Source of the DNA: Fibrobacter sp.
GTDB lineage: Bacteria > Fibrobacterota > Fibrobacteria > Fibrobacterales > Fibrobacteraceae
Reading direction: 5' to 3'
Length of the DNA stretch: 64,000 nucleotides
NCBI GenBank assembly: GCA_017503015.1
Contig: JAFVTX010000001.1
Location: 31,648 to 95,647, forward strand
The notes under the pieces were generated by a model. That model ran no database searches. It was not told the DNA's origin and saw nothing but the letters and a program-made list of their open reading frames with translations. The position numbers and the translations under genes are program-made. Shown here in pieces: positions 24,575 through 32,460 of this stretch; position 1 is the stretch's first letter; every line of letters starts with the position of its first letter.

Positions 24575-24638
24575 TAGAAATTTAAAGTAAAAATTTGGTT
24601 ACAAAAAAGAACAAGGGGTAGTTAGAGTTTTCGGACGT

Positions 24639-25169
24639 TTATTCCACCGAGAATGTCGCCTTCACGTTCCCTTTTCCGAGGATTTCTTTGAGGCGTTTCT
24701 TGTTCACGTTGTCGATACGGGCGAGGCGCGTGAAGTTCCAGGAGTTCTTGTCGTAGTAGATGGTGATGGAGTTGCCCTGATAAAGGATGATGTCGCCCGC
24801 GTCGGTGTCGATTTGCGTGTCGTTGCGCGGAAAACTGCGCGGCAGGTCGGCCACCTTCTCGAAACTGCCGTAGTCGTGCATGTCGAGCGTGAGGTCGCCC
24901 TGCGCAAGGAATTCGGCGAAGGCCTTGGCGGAGGAATTTTCTTCGAACGTTGCCGTGAAGGCGGTATCGTTCACATGGATTTTGAGTTTCACGGGAGCCT
25001 CCCCCACTTTAGATGTTGAACTGGCCGATGAACTTGCGGGCACTGCGTCGGGCGTTTTACTGGCGGACGATTTCGGCGTCTGGGTTTCGGGTTGCGTCGA
25101 ATGGCTTGCGGCATCGCTGCAGGCGACCAGAAAGAACAACGCTATAAGTACAATGTTTCGCATACACAC
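24639..25169 (-). CDS. Cyclophilin-like-fold lipoprotein
   Basis: The 176-residue product has a lipoprotein signal (FFLVACSD). A low-complexity Ser/Ala/Pro linker follows to about residue 58, then a cyclophilin-like domain of the PF18050 type: VKLKIHVNDTAFTATFEENSSAKAF, LTLDMHDYGSFEKV, GDIILYQGNSITIYYD and the C-terminal strand. These domains are found in periplasmic proteins, sometimes with flavodoxin-type partners; a flavodoxin lipoprotein is nearby at 20717. No peptidyl-prolyl isomerase activity has been shown for this subfamily. The gene is transcribed leftward, upstream of the sirtuin operon's promoter, and its own promoter is not obvious. Confidence 0.75.
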   Translation of the reverse strand: MCMRNIVLIALFFLVACSDAASHSTQPETQTPKSSASKTPDAVPASSSASSTSKVGEAPVKLKIHVNDTAFTATFEENSSAKAFAEFLAQGDLTLDMHDYGSFEKVADLPRSFPRNDTQIDTDAGDIILYQGNSITIYYDKNSWNFTRLARIDNVNKKRLKEILGKGNVKATFSVE

Positions 25170-25202
25170 AATATAAATAATTGTGCGAGCGATTCAAAAT
25201 AC

Positions 25203-26393
25203 TTATTTGCTATGACTCACTATGCCTTTTGCGCATAGTGAACCGCTGGCGAGAACCGAAACAAGCGTCAAAACGGCACCCACAACAAGGACAATCAAAA
25301 CGCTCGTGGCAATGTCCCCCATGCCGACCAGCGGAGAGACGATTCCGCCCATCAAGAAGCCCGATGCCCCGATGGCCGCTGCAGCGGTGCCTGCATTTGC
25401 GCGTTCCGCATTCAATGCCAATGCATTTGCGGGGGGTTGACTCATGCCGAACATGAACGTAAGCCCCATGAAGGCAACCTGCACAAGCGGGAGTAAAGCG
25501 TGTGTCAAGAGGGCGGCAGCGACGGCAATCGCGAAAACGAGCATCCCCGCGCCCGCGATTTTAAGAGCCCTGCGTTCGCTGCCGACTTTACCCGACAACG
25601 CACAACCGAACGCCGTAAACAACGCGTTCAGCGCAAAGCAGAGACTGAAGCCTACAGGCGAAAGTCCATAGATTTTCTGGTAAATGAACGGCGAAGAGGC
25701 GATATACCCGAACAAAATAATCATTGGGAATGTGCATACTAGAAAATACAAAACGTAGGTGCGGTTCTTGAACACTTTTGTATACAAGCTAAAGCTTGCC
25801 AAGACGGATTTTTTGCTGCGGCGCTTTACCGGGAGCGATTCCTGAAATTTTCCTGACATAAAGAGCAGCAGAGCACCATACAGGAGCAACACCGCGAAAG
25901 TCCCTTTCCAGCTCATGAAATTCAGCAAGAAACCACCCAGCACGGGGGCTACAATCGGGGCGACTCCGTTCACCGCGCTCACCATGGCAAGGAACTTGGT
26001 GAGCACCGGGCCGCGGTAGGAATCCGCCGAAATGGAACGAGCAATCACGATACCGCCGGATGCCGCCATGCCCTGCAACAAACGAAACACGTTGAAGGTT
26101 ACGATGTTCGGTGCGACAATGCAGGCGACAGTCCCGCAAACAAAAAGCAACAGACAAACTAGCAACAACTTTTTGCGGCCGTACTTGTCACTCAGTGGGC
26201 CTACAAAGAGCTGCCCCACCGAAAGCCCCAGCATGCTCATGGTGAGGCTCAGTTGCGCCATCGAGGGGCTTGCCGCAAAGTAATCGGCAAGGCTCGGAAG
26301 GGCCGGTAAGTAAAGGTCTGTCACGAAGGGGCCAAATGCCGAAAGCAAGCCAAGTAACAGCATAAGGAAAGTGAATTTCTGTTTTCCGCTCAT
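25203..26393 (-). CDS. Bcr/CflA-family MFS drug exporter
   Basis: The start is set at ATG 26393, behind GAGGAA. The 396-residue product has twelve predicted membrane spans. Conserved segments are GPFVTDLYLPALPSLADYF at the N-terminus, GQLFVGPLSDKYGRKK (MFS motif A) and AMVSAVNGVAPIVAPVLGGF (motif C of the drug:proton antiporter group), which identify the Bcr/CflA subgroup. It should export small drugs or metabolites across the inner membrane. The leader holds a strong promoter, a terminator-type hairpin and a 19-codon frame ending in the start codon, suggesting inducible attenuation. The last codons form a hairpin. Confidence 0.9.
   Translation of the reverse strand: MSGKQKFTFLMLLLGLLSAFGPFVTDLYLPALPSLADYFAASPSMAQLSLTMSMLGLSVGQLFVGPLSDKYGRKKLLLVCLLLFVCGTVACIVAPNIVTFNVFRLLQGMAASGGIVIARSISADSYRGPVLTKFLAMVSAVNGVAPIVAPVLGGFLLNFMSWKGTFAVLLLYGALLLFMSGKFQESLPVKRRSKKSVLASFSLYTKVFKNRTYVLYFLVCTFPMIILFGYIASSPFIYQKIYGLSPVGFSLCFALNALFTAFGCALSGKVGSERRALKIAGAGMLVFAIAVAAALLTHALLPLVQVAFMGLTFMFGMSQPPANALALNAERANAGTAAAAIGASGFLMGGIVSPLVGMGDIATSVLIVLVVGAVLTLVSVLASGSLCAKGIVSHSK
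25217..25241 (-). terminator. Hairpin inside the last codons of the MFS gene
   Basis: TCACTATGC/GCATAGTGA stem with a 7-base loop. It shares the CACTATGC core with the terminator at 19797-19829, so it may be a related element that became part of the reading frame. There is no T-run after it. Confidence 0.45.
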
Positions 26394-26449
26394 AAATTCC
26401 TCTTGGCGAAACCGCGCGGAATCGCCATAAAAAAAGCCCGCAAAGCCAT
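26390..26449 (-). CDS. Possible 19-codon leader peptide of the MFS gene
   Basis: ATG 26449 opens a short frame whose TGA overlaps the MFS start codon as ATGA. It begins inside the terminator hairpin and crosses its T-run. The encoded peptide is basic and hydrophobic. There is no clear ribosome site, so translation is uncertain; coupling or attenuation is the only reason to list it. Confidence 0.3.
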   Translation of the reverse strand: MALRAFFMAIPRGFAKRNL

Positions 26450-26468
26450 ACAACTGGACTTATGCGGG
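26429..26468 (-). terminator. Attenuator-type terminator in the MFS leader
   Basis: CCCGCA/TGCGGG stem, with a further CATA/TATG pairing inside, followed by seven T. It lies between the promoter at 26495-26523 and the MFS start, so full-length mRNA needs read-through. Confidence 0.65.
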
Positions 26469-26494
26469 ACCGCTACACGTTGATTTCGCAAGCG

Positions 26495-26523
26495 AATTTA
26501 GGAAAAAATTTTTCCGTTGGCAA
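26495..26523 (-). promoter_or_regulatory. Promoter of the MFS gene
   Basis: Minus-strand TTGCCA, 17-base spacer, TAAATT. It predicts a leader of about 95 bases. Confidence 0.6.
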
Positions 26524-26547
26524 GGATTTTATCTATTTTTTGCTTAC

Positions 26548-27213
26548 GTGACAGGCATCGAAGAACAATTCAACGGCAAGAAACTCCTTGTCAAGAAACT
26601 CATTCCTTTCGGGTTCACGAAGGAAGGGTCTAACTATGCGCTCGTCCGCGAAATACTTGGCGGACAGTTCCGTCTTGAAATCAGAGTGGGACGGGGCAAG
26701 AAAGTTTCAGTCAAGGTGTTCGATAACGATTCCGGCGAAGAATACCTACTGTTTTCGGTGCTTTCCGTGCAGGGGTCCCTCGTGGGTCGCATCCGCAAAG
26801 AAGTTTCTGCCATTACGGATAAATTTATTAGCGAATGCTTCGAAACGCAGATTTTCAAAAGGAAATCAGCGAACGACCTGATTGGCTACGCGGAGCAAAA
26901 ATACGGAGACAAGCCCGAATATCTGTGGGAACGGTTTCCGCAATTCGCCGCCATCCGCAAGCACGAAAACAAGAAATGGTATTGCCTATTGGGGACTGTC
27001 GAAAAATCAAAAGTTGGCCTCAAGGGCGACGAGATTATCGAAGTGGCGAACTTCAAGATAGTCCCGAAGGAATTGCCGGGACTCCTGAAAAAGCCCGGCT
27101 ACCTCCCCGCATACCACATGAACAAGAAAAGCTGGGTAACGGTCATCCTTGACGGAACGGTGCCGCTAACCGAAATCAAGAAATTGCTGGATAAAAGCTA
27201 TACGCTGGCGTGA
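26548..27213 (+). CDS. MmcQ/YjbR-family protein with N-terminal extension
   Basis: The GTG at 26548 starts a 221-residue protein. Residues from about 105 to 221 match the MmcQ/YjbR (DUF419) DNA-binding-like fold: YAEQKYGDKPEYLWERFPQFAAIRH-type helix, KKWYCLLGTVEKSKVGL, FKIVPKELPGLL, and PAYHMNKKSWVTVILDGTVP. The first 100 residues are a separate alpha/beta part (FGFTKEGSNYALVREI, FRLEIRVGRGKKVSVKVFD). The role of this family is unclear. A TATTTT box 8 bases before the GTG and no ribosome site suggest a leaderless transcript. It is divergent from the MFS gene. Confidence 0.75.
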   Translation: MTGIEEQFNGKKLLVKKLIPFGFTKEGSNYALVREILGGQFRLEIRVGRGKKVSVKVFDNDSGEEYLLFSVLSVQGSLVGRIRKEVSAITDKFISECFETQIFKRKSANDLIGYAEQKYGDKPEYLWERFPQFAAIRKHENKKWYCLLGTVEKSKVGLKGDEIIEVANFKIVPKELPGLLKKPGYLPAYHMNKKSWVTVILDGTVPLTEIKKLLDKSYTLA

Positions 27214-27424
27214 ATGACTTATGCTAGCCCAAAAGTTTGTCGGCACCTGTTTTCAGAAAGTCGATAATTCCTGTAATCAAAAAACCGTTTTCATCGGTAT
27301 GCACGGGCTAAAGTCATCGCTAGTGGCTAAACGACCGAAAATGACGAAAAAACGTCAAATTTTAAGATTTCCGTTTCCCCATCGAAAATTGTAAAAGATG
27401 TCTTTAACGCTTTGGACGTAGCCT

Positions 27425-27453
27425 TTTACATTTCCCGTGCAAAAAACAATACT
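27425..27453 (+). promoter_or_regulatory. Island-type promoter, copy 1
   Basis: TTTACA, 17-base spacer ending AAC, then AATACT. It shares the TTTACA-N14-AAC architecture with sites at 33201, 37597, 37662 and 38172. It would drive the leader frame at 27492, the hairpin RNA and the membrane-protein gene. The rest of 27214-27491 shows no gene. Confidence 0.5.
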
Positions 27454-27491
27454 ATGACAGGGTACGTCCAAACTACAAGGAAGAGCCGATT

Positions 27492-27908
27492 ATGGAATAC
27501 ACATTTGAGGAAAAACGCCTTTTTTCCGAAAAAAAAGAATTTTTCTCCACTTTCGTGCGCTTTTTAGACTATTTTATGTTATTTTTAGTAAGAAATAGAG
27601 AGTTTAGCTCTTGTTCTCTGGCCGAAATCTGCAAATTTCACAAGAACGGGGACAAGGCGAACGCTCACGCAGGCATGCCGTTTTGCGGTATGCTTCAGAT
27701 TGTCGTATCAGCCATTCGGCTGATTTTTGGTCGTGTAGACCAAGGGCAACAGCCCATTTGGGGCGTGGGTCGTTTGTGTTTATCGTTCTTGGGCAATGCA
27801 GAGCCTCGGCTTGAAAAACGCAACGATCTGCGCCTTTTTTGTGTCCTCACAAAATTTGGCACGGTTCCTTGTGGAACAGGGGCGAACTCTAAATATCTAC
27901 ATCAATAA
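27492..27908 (+). CDS. Doubtful 138-codon frame overlapping a structured leader RNA
   Basis: The first codons are plausible: AAGGAAGAG precedes the ATG and the start is highly charged (MEYTFEEKRLFSEKKEF). From about 27660 the same bases form several hairpins and the long terminator stem, so the later codons are probably not protein-coding. It may be a short leader gene whose frame happens to stay open, or entirely non-coding. Confidence 0.3.
   Translation: MEYTFEEKRLFSEKKEFFSTFVRFLDYFMLFLVRNREFSSCSLAEICKFHKNGDKANAHAGMPFCGMLQIVVSAIRLIFGRVDQGQQPIWGVGRLCLSFLGNAEPRLEKRNDLRLFCVLTKFGTVPCGTGANSKYLHQ
27752..27840 (+). ncRNA. Structured leader RNA with long terminator hairpin, copy 1
   Basis: It begins GCCCATTTGGGGCGTGGGTC, forms a long stem GGCGTGGGTCGTT against AACGATCTGCGCC (with G-U pairs), and ends in TTTTTT. 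About 27 of the first 32 bases match the RNA at 47912-48076, and several stem positions differ in a pairing-preserving way. Upstream hairpins GCATGCCG/CGGTATGC (27674) and ATCAGCC/GGCTGAT (27707) may belong to the same RNA. It lies 107 bases before the membrane-protein gene at 27947, so it may be an attenuator or an independent small RNA. Confidence 0.55.
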
Positions 27909-27946
27909 ACACCAGTATCATCTACTTAAACAACAAGGAGACTTAT

Positions 27947-29071
27947 ATGGGATGGTATAAAGAATATCTTAGAGATTTAGCTGAAATAAAAGCCGCAGAG
28001 GACAAAAAACAAGGCATGTGGATCGGAGGCGTTATTTGCGGTATTATTGGACTAGTTTGTTTTATCGTAGCAGCTTCTTCTTGGCATAATTCAGGATATT
28101 TACCCGCTGTATTTTTTGGTGCAATTTGGTTATTAATGGTTTTTCTAACATTTATTTGTTTTGCAAAAGCTGAAGGTGGATGTGCAGGACTTGTGTTCTG
28201 CCTATTTATTGCGGGATGTGACGTAGTTTGCGTAACAAATTCTCTTGATAAAGTAAGCTCTCAAAAAGAGGAAACCCATCAAACTGAAAAACAAAACAGT
28301 ATAACTCCTGATTCTGAAAAACCTATTCCAAAAACATTTAACTACCTTAACCGAGTGAACGACATCAATAACAGTGACGAATTGTCGCAATTCTATTTTG
28401 ACATTGCTGGTAAGTTTCACAACAACAAAATGGGGCTTAAGGGATCTCAGGAACAAATCAATGCCGGCAATGAGTTGATGAGTGTTGTATATGTGTTTTT
28501 AGCCCGTTCTGCTAAAAAAGAAACAGATTTAAATGTTGATAACATACGGACTGCGATTCAAAGCATGTCTAATGTTTCAGATTTTCGAAAGAAGAAGGCT
28601 CTTGAAGAGTTGCAATTAGGTATAGACAAAATTAAATCCATAAACAATGAAGTGGAGCAAAACCAAGCAACAAAAAAAATAGACGAGCAAGTCAATCAAT
28701 TAGAGGATTCGCAGGAGATTATTTTGAAAAAAGCAATGAAGGAAATCGTTCCTGCTATGAAATCGTATGCAAAAAAAATAGATGTCTATAAAGCAAAATG
28801 CCCTAGCGGGTGTGACGAATACCCATATTGGAATGTAATCGGCTTTAAATCTCCAAAATCCGCGTTTTTTGAGTTTAAGGATGGTACGGAGATGGGAGGC
28901 TTTGATTGGCAACTTGGAATGGAAGCAAAAGAAGATGTTCTTGGTATTACCTGCCATTGGATAATACGATGCGTTAACAGTGATAAATGCGAATGCAATA
29001 TTTCTGAAGACTGTAAGAATATCTCGCCCAATCTTAAATCAATATGTGATGTTGAATATGACGAATATTAG
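27947..29071 (+). CDS. Membrane protein with three N-terminal spans, function unknown
   Basis: The 374-residue product starts behind AAGGAG. Three hydrophobic segments lie at about residues 21-43, 49-71 and 78-97. A long hydrophilic, partly coiled-coil region follows (lysine-, glutamate- and asparagine-rich), then a Cys-containing C-terminal domain with CPSGCDEYPYW, ITCHWIIRC and CECNISEDC. The base composition is clearly A/T-richer than the preceding genes, which suggests acquired DNA. I do not recognise the family. It is preceded by a structured RNA and terminator that could control it. Confidence 0.7.
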   Translation: MGWYKEYLRDLAEIKAAEDKKQGMWIGGVICGIIGLVCFIVAASSWHNSGYLPAVFFGAIWLLMVFLTFICFAKAEGGCAGLVFCLFIAGCDVVCVTNSLDKVSSQKEETHQTEKQNSITPDSEKPIPKTFNYLNRVNDINNSDELSQFYFDIAGKFHNNKMGLKGSQEQINAGNELMSVVYVFLARSAKKETDLNVDNIRTAIQSMSNVSDFRKKKALEELQLGIDKIKSINNEVEQNQATKKIDEQVNQLEDSQEIILKKAMKEIVPAMKSYAKKIDVYKAKCPSGCDEYPYWNVIGFKSPKSAFFEFKDGTEMGGFDWQLGMEAKEDVLGITCHWIIRCVNSDKCECNISEDCKNISPNLKSICDVEYDEY

Positions 29072-29122
29072 AATCTCCGTAAAAAAAAATACGATGATTG
29101 TATTTATAATATTTTTATTTCC

Positions 29123-29743
29123 ATGAAAAGAGTTCTTCTGCTAGCACTCGCACTTTCGACCCTAGCTTTTGCCGACAAGCCGACCGGCGTGTGACGTTTC
29201 GCCCGCACAAATTCCATGTATTCTACTGCATGGAACCATCCGGGAACCATAATCGACCTTGGCGACAAGGAGGTATGCCATTATGTCGGACAGATTAACT
29301 TCCCAGTGAACAGTGACGGGCAATGTGACAACATTCTCATACTGCACCTTGCGAAGGCACAGGCGATGGAGGAGAACGGCAAGATTATCGGACTGTATTG
29401 TGCCTACGACTGGTCGTACCCTGACATGGGCGGCAATTTTCTGACCAACGACGTATACCGCGAGAATTGCCCGGACATTTTGGCTACCGTCAACGGCGGG
29501 TTCGACGTGGTTGGAGAATACTGGTTCAAGCCGAAGGAAAACCAGACCATATATTACGAAGATGGAGCACCAATCAGACAGACCCTATCGAATACCAGGG
29601 AGGTGCTTGACAGGTTCGACAAGAAATACGAGAACCAGATAAGGTATCGCGACACATACGACTGGATACAGCTGAAGCCAGGCTACGGATGGGACCAGTG
29701 GGAGCGACCGGGGAGCGTGTATGGGAAACGGATGGGCAAATAA
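29123..29743 (+). pseudogene. Secreted protein gene interrupted by a TGA after the signal peptide
   Basis: ATG 29123 encodes a perfect signal peptide (MKRVLLLALALSTLAFA) plus DKPTGV and then TGA at 29192-29194. The same frame continues open to 29743 with well-formed coding sequence (DLGDKEVCHYVGQINFPVNS, YDWSYPDMGGNF). A downstream ATG at 29216 could start a 175-residue product without a signal. The simplest reading is a nonsense change that has cut off export. The 3' end overlaps the next lipoprotein gene by 23 bases. Function is not recognised. Confidence 0.55.
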
Positions 29744-30179
29744 AAAATTTATCATCGCCTTTGCGCTTGCCCTGTTTATTTGTGCCTGCGCTACGACACA
29801 TGACAGGGAGAACTACTTCGACACGCTCGTTTCTGCCAGATTCAACAGCATTACGAAAATCCATTGTCTAAACCGGACGGCGCTTTCCGAAGCGACGCGG
29901 GCCGAATTCCACGTAAAAGTTCAACAAAGTAGGGATAACCCGTTGCGCGTCTGTTATGACCTTTCCGGTCGAAAAACCTGCTTCGAGACATCCCGCAACT
30001 ACACCTATACGGAATGCCGCGAGACAACGCCGCCTTACAAACGTTGTCACGATGACCGTTTTGATGGCAACGAGGTCTGGAAAATTTATCACATCGGGGC
30101 GGGCGACACCCTGATGCTGGGGAAAGACATTTTCGTAGCCGTCACGGGCGAAGGATGCTTTGCCGCGGCTAAGCAATAG
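29721..30179 (+). CDS. Small predicted lipoprotein
   Basis: The 152-residue product has a signal peptide with lipobox ICAC (Cys23) after an N-terminal lysine pair. The mature part has six or so further cysteines (IHCLNRT, VCYDLSGRKTCFETS, YTECRETTPPYKRCHDD), consistent with disulfides in the periplasm or at the surface. It overlaps the disrupted gene before it by 23 bases, so the two belonged to one unit. I do not recognise the family. Confidence 0.65.
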   Translation: MGNGWANKKFIIAFALALFICACATTHDRENYFDTLVSARFNSITKIHCLNRTALSEATRAEFHVKVQQSRDNPLRVCYDLSGRKTCFETSRNYTYTECRETTPPYKRCHDDRFDGNEVWKIYHIGAGDTLMLGKDIFVAVTGEGCFAAAKQ

Positions 30180-30182
30180 GTT

Positions 30183-30335
30183 ATGGAAGCTCTCTTTTTA
30201 GCAATGATTGTCGGCATTGTGACCTTATGCCTACTTGCGCTCCTTGTGGTGGCCACTATAAAGGTGTTTCTTGCCGTTTTGTCGCTTTTGCTTGTTGTTG
30301 CGGGATTTATCGTTTTGGGGGTAGCCATCATTTAA
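30183..30335 (+). CDS. 50-residue double-span membrane protein
   Basis: ATG 30183 lies 3 bases after the lipoprotein stop. The 50-residue product is almost entirely hydrophobic, with two potential spans separated by a single lysine (VVATIKVFLAV). It could be a small membrane toxin, holin-like peptide or partner of the lipoprotein. Close spacing and a clean frame support it, but short hydrophobic frames can arise by chance. Confidence 0.5.
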   Translation: MEALFLAMIVGIVTLCLLALLVVATIKVFLAVLSLLLVVAGFIVLGVAII

Positions 30336-30386
30336 TCCTTTTACTATTATCAAATCACATAATAAATGTGTTGAATGTTTTTTTAT

Positions 30387-32240
30387 ATGAGCAAGCAGGA
30401 CATCTGGAATATTCTCGAGAAAATTGCACCTAAGCCTTATTTTAATTGGGGCGACAAACAGTTGATTGCAAATGGAGGATATGCGAAGAGTTCCTGGGAT
30501 GTAGGCAAGGAAACCCATGAACGGATGTTTGTATTCTATAAGGATATCGAATTTGCACAAGAATGTTTGCGTCGCGATTATGAAGAACCGACCGAAGACA
30601 ACGCAATCTTGAAACTGTGCGGTTCCAGGCGCACGGGCAACCGTAGGTTCCCTCGCTTTGGTTGGCTATTTCCGCAGCAAGGCTGCATTATCGGCCGAGA
30701 AGAGTTTCTGAAACATCCAGGAAAAACAAGCGCTTGGCAATCCCTTTACGCTTTGGTTGCCGAATCGAAAACCGAAGGCCGGCAGAAGGCGTCAATCCTC
30801 GCAAAAATCGACAATATGACGAAATGCGACGAATCGAAGAAGCGAGTTTTTGGAGAAGCTGGCCCTAGGTTCATCCTGGTTCGCAACCATTATCAGGTTC
30901 AATTCTCAACAGACGAAATGTCCGCAATCCTCCCCATCCTTTACGAAGCCGCCATCCCTGTGCAAAAAATATCTGCAACGGAAACTAGCTTGCCCGAAGA
31001 CTGGGCCGATAAGGAGGAAACGCCATTAGGCATGTCTTCTTGGGAACAGTTTTATTCTGCCGCCAAACAAAAAGAAATCATCGACGCCCTGAGCATCATT
31101 TACCGAAAATTTCCAAATCCCAAAATCAAGAACTGGGAATTATTTGCGGATAACCGAAATTTCTGGGAAAGCTACGATAAGTTGAAACACGGGGTAAAGG
31201 GGCTTGAAATCGAAGACTTGTCCGTGATGGTGGCTCATGTTCTCGCCGAGATAACGAAATGTGACGGGAATGGCAGATTGACATTTTTTACGGGGCGAGC
31301 AAAAATAGCGAAAAACGGAGCAATCACCTATATCAACGATTTTGGTCTGATTCGCGAGGCGAACGAATATTACAACAAGATCTACCTACCAAAACTCAAG
31401 CCGCATAAATTCGTCAACAGGGATGGCCGCGAAGTATTGACCGCCAGGGGCTTTGAATACGCAGACACTTTTGCGGCAAGCCTTATCAAGGCGATGTTTG
31501 GAAACGGCAAGGGATACGGAATCAGCGGCCCGGTAGAAAGACTGGTGAAGTATGCAAACGACATGAGGAAACTTGCGAAGGATTCACCTGTGCGTACAAG
31601 AGCTTTGCCAGAGTCGAATCTATTTAAGAATCCAGAAAACCTGCTATTGCTTTTAAGCAGCATTTCTGTCGGTGAAATACAATCTTTCCCGCAAGAATAT
31701 GGTTCCATCGCCTATGCGGTTTTCGTTTCTATTTTTCCGAATGCATACGACCGCTACGAATTTATCGAAGACTACTCTGAATTTTACGAAAAAAACAGTG
31801 TAACTGACGGTCGTGACGCCAACCGTAAATTCAATAGCCGCTACAAGTTTCTTTATGAACCTGCATTCAAGAACAAGAGAAAGCCGAGCTTTACAAACTG
31901 TTCGATTCTCGATATGGCGCTCCGCAACGGGGATATGCCAGAATGGTCTTCGAATATCATGACCGCACTTTATGAAAACGCCTATGGCAAGAATGATGAG
32001 GAAGGCTATAAGAAAAAAACCGAACTATTCCCGATAGCAAAACTAGATGGTTTGACAAAACTAGGTACTGTGCAATACAGCTACTTTGTTGACGATGTCG
32101 AAAAGTACGCTGTTATTCATTTGCAAAATGCGCTAAGAAGTTTCCTTGATAAATTTTGCCAAACGAAATCGCCTCGTACTGCGCCCACGAAAAAATTGCC
32201 ACGGTTGACGGTAGCGGATAATATCCTAATCCTGGAATAG
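30387..32240 (+). CDS. Large protein of unknown function
   Basis: The ATG at 30387 (MSKQDIWNIL) is chosen over an ATG at 30375; neither has a good ribosome site. The product of about 617 residues is soluble and lacks known catalytic motifs. It is rich in aromatic residues and helices. Segments such as GRRKASILAKID-like basic helices and MFGNGKGYGISGPVERLVKYANDMRKLAKDS could contact nucleic acid, but this is a guess. It is the longest orphan in the accessory region. No partner gene overlaps it. Confidence 0.65.
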   Translation: MSKQDIWNILEKIAPKPYFNWGDKQLIANGGYAKSSWDVGKETHERMFVFYKDIEFAQECLRRDYEEPTEDNAILKLCGSRRTGNRRFPRFGWLFPQQGCIIGREEFLKHPGKTSAWQSLYALVAESKTEGRQKASILAKIDNMTKCDESKKRVFGEAGPRFILVRNHYQVQFSTDEMSAILPILYEAAIPVQKISATETSLPEDWADKEETPLGMSSWEQFYSAAKQKEIIDALSIIYRKFPNPKIKNWELFADNRNFWESYDKLKHGVKGLEIEDLSVMVAHVLAEITKCDGNGRLTFFTGRAKIAKNGAITYINDFGLIREANEYYNKIYLPKLKPHKFVNRDGREVLTARGFEYADTFAASLIKAMFGNGKGYGISGPVERLVKYANDMRKLAKDSPVRTRALPESNLFKNPENLLLLLSSISVGEIQSFPQEYGSIAYAVFVSIFPNAYDRYEFIEDYSEFYEKNSVTDGRDANRKFNSRYKFLYEPAFKNKRKPSFTNCSILDMALRNGDMPEWSSNIMTALYENAYGKNDEEGYKKKTELFPIAKLDGLTKLGTVQYSYFVDDVEKYAVIHLQNALRSFLDKFCQTKSPRTAPTKKLPRLTVADNILILE

Positions 32241-32270
32241 ATTCATCTGATTTTGTCGTATTTGCTGCAT

Positions 32271-32289
32271 TTTGACATTTAATGTCAAA
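32271..32289. promoter_or_regulatory. Perfect palindrome in an intergenic gap
   Basis: TTTGACATT-T-AATGTCAAA, 31 bases after the stop of the 30387 gene. It could be an operator or a weak terminator. The rest of the gap to 32460 contains CCCC/GGGG hairpins and no gene. Confidence 0.35.
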
Positions 32290-32460
32290 TGAATCACATA
32301 ATAAACAGCGGTGATTAGAATCAAATAATTTTCCTCTGCAAACGCCCGTGTTATAAAGATCCCCCGATTGAGGGGACCCGGGGATACATCGTGTCTTTTT
32401 GCTAGGAAATTACCGATTTCTGCGTAAAATCGCCATTTTAACACTTAAAAGGAGTTGTTC

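Noticed and set aside
27214..27940. Possible retron or group II intron RNA because of the many hairpins
   Set aside because: No reverse transcriptase is nearby and the stems do not show the required inverted-repeat ends.
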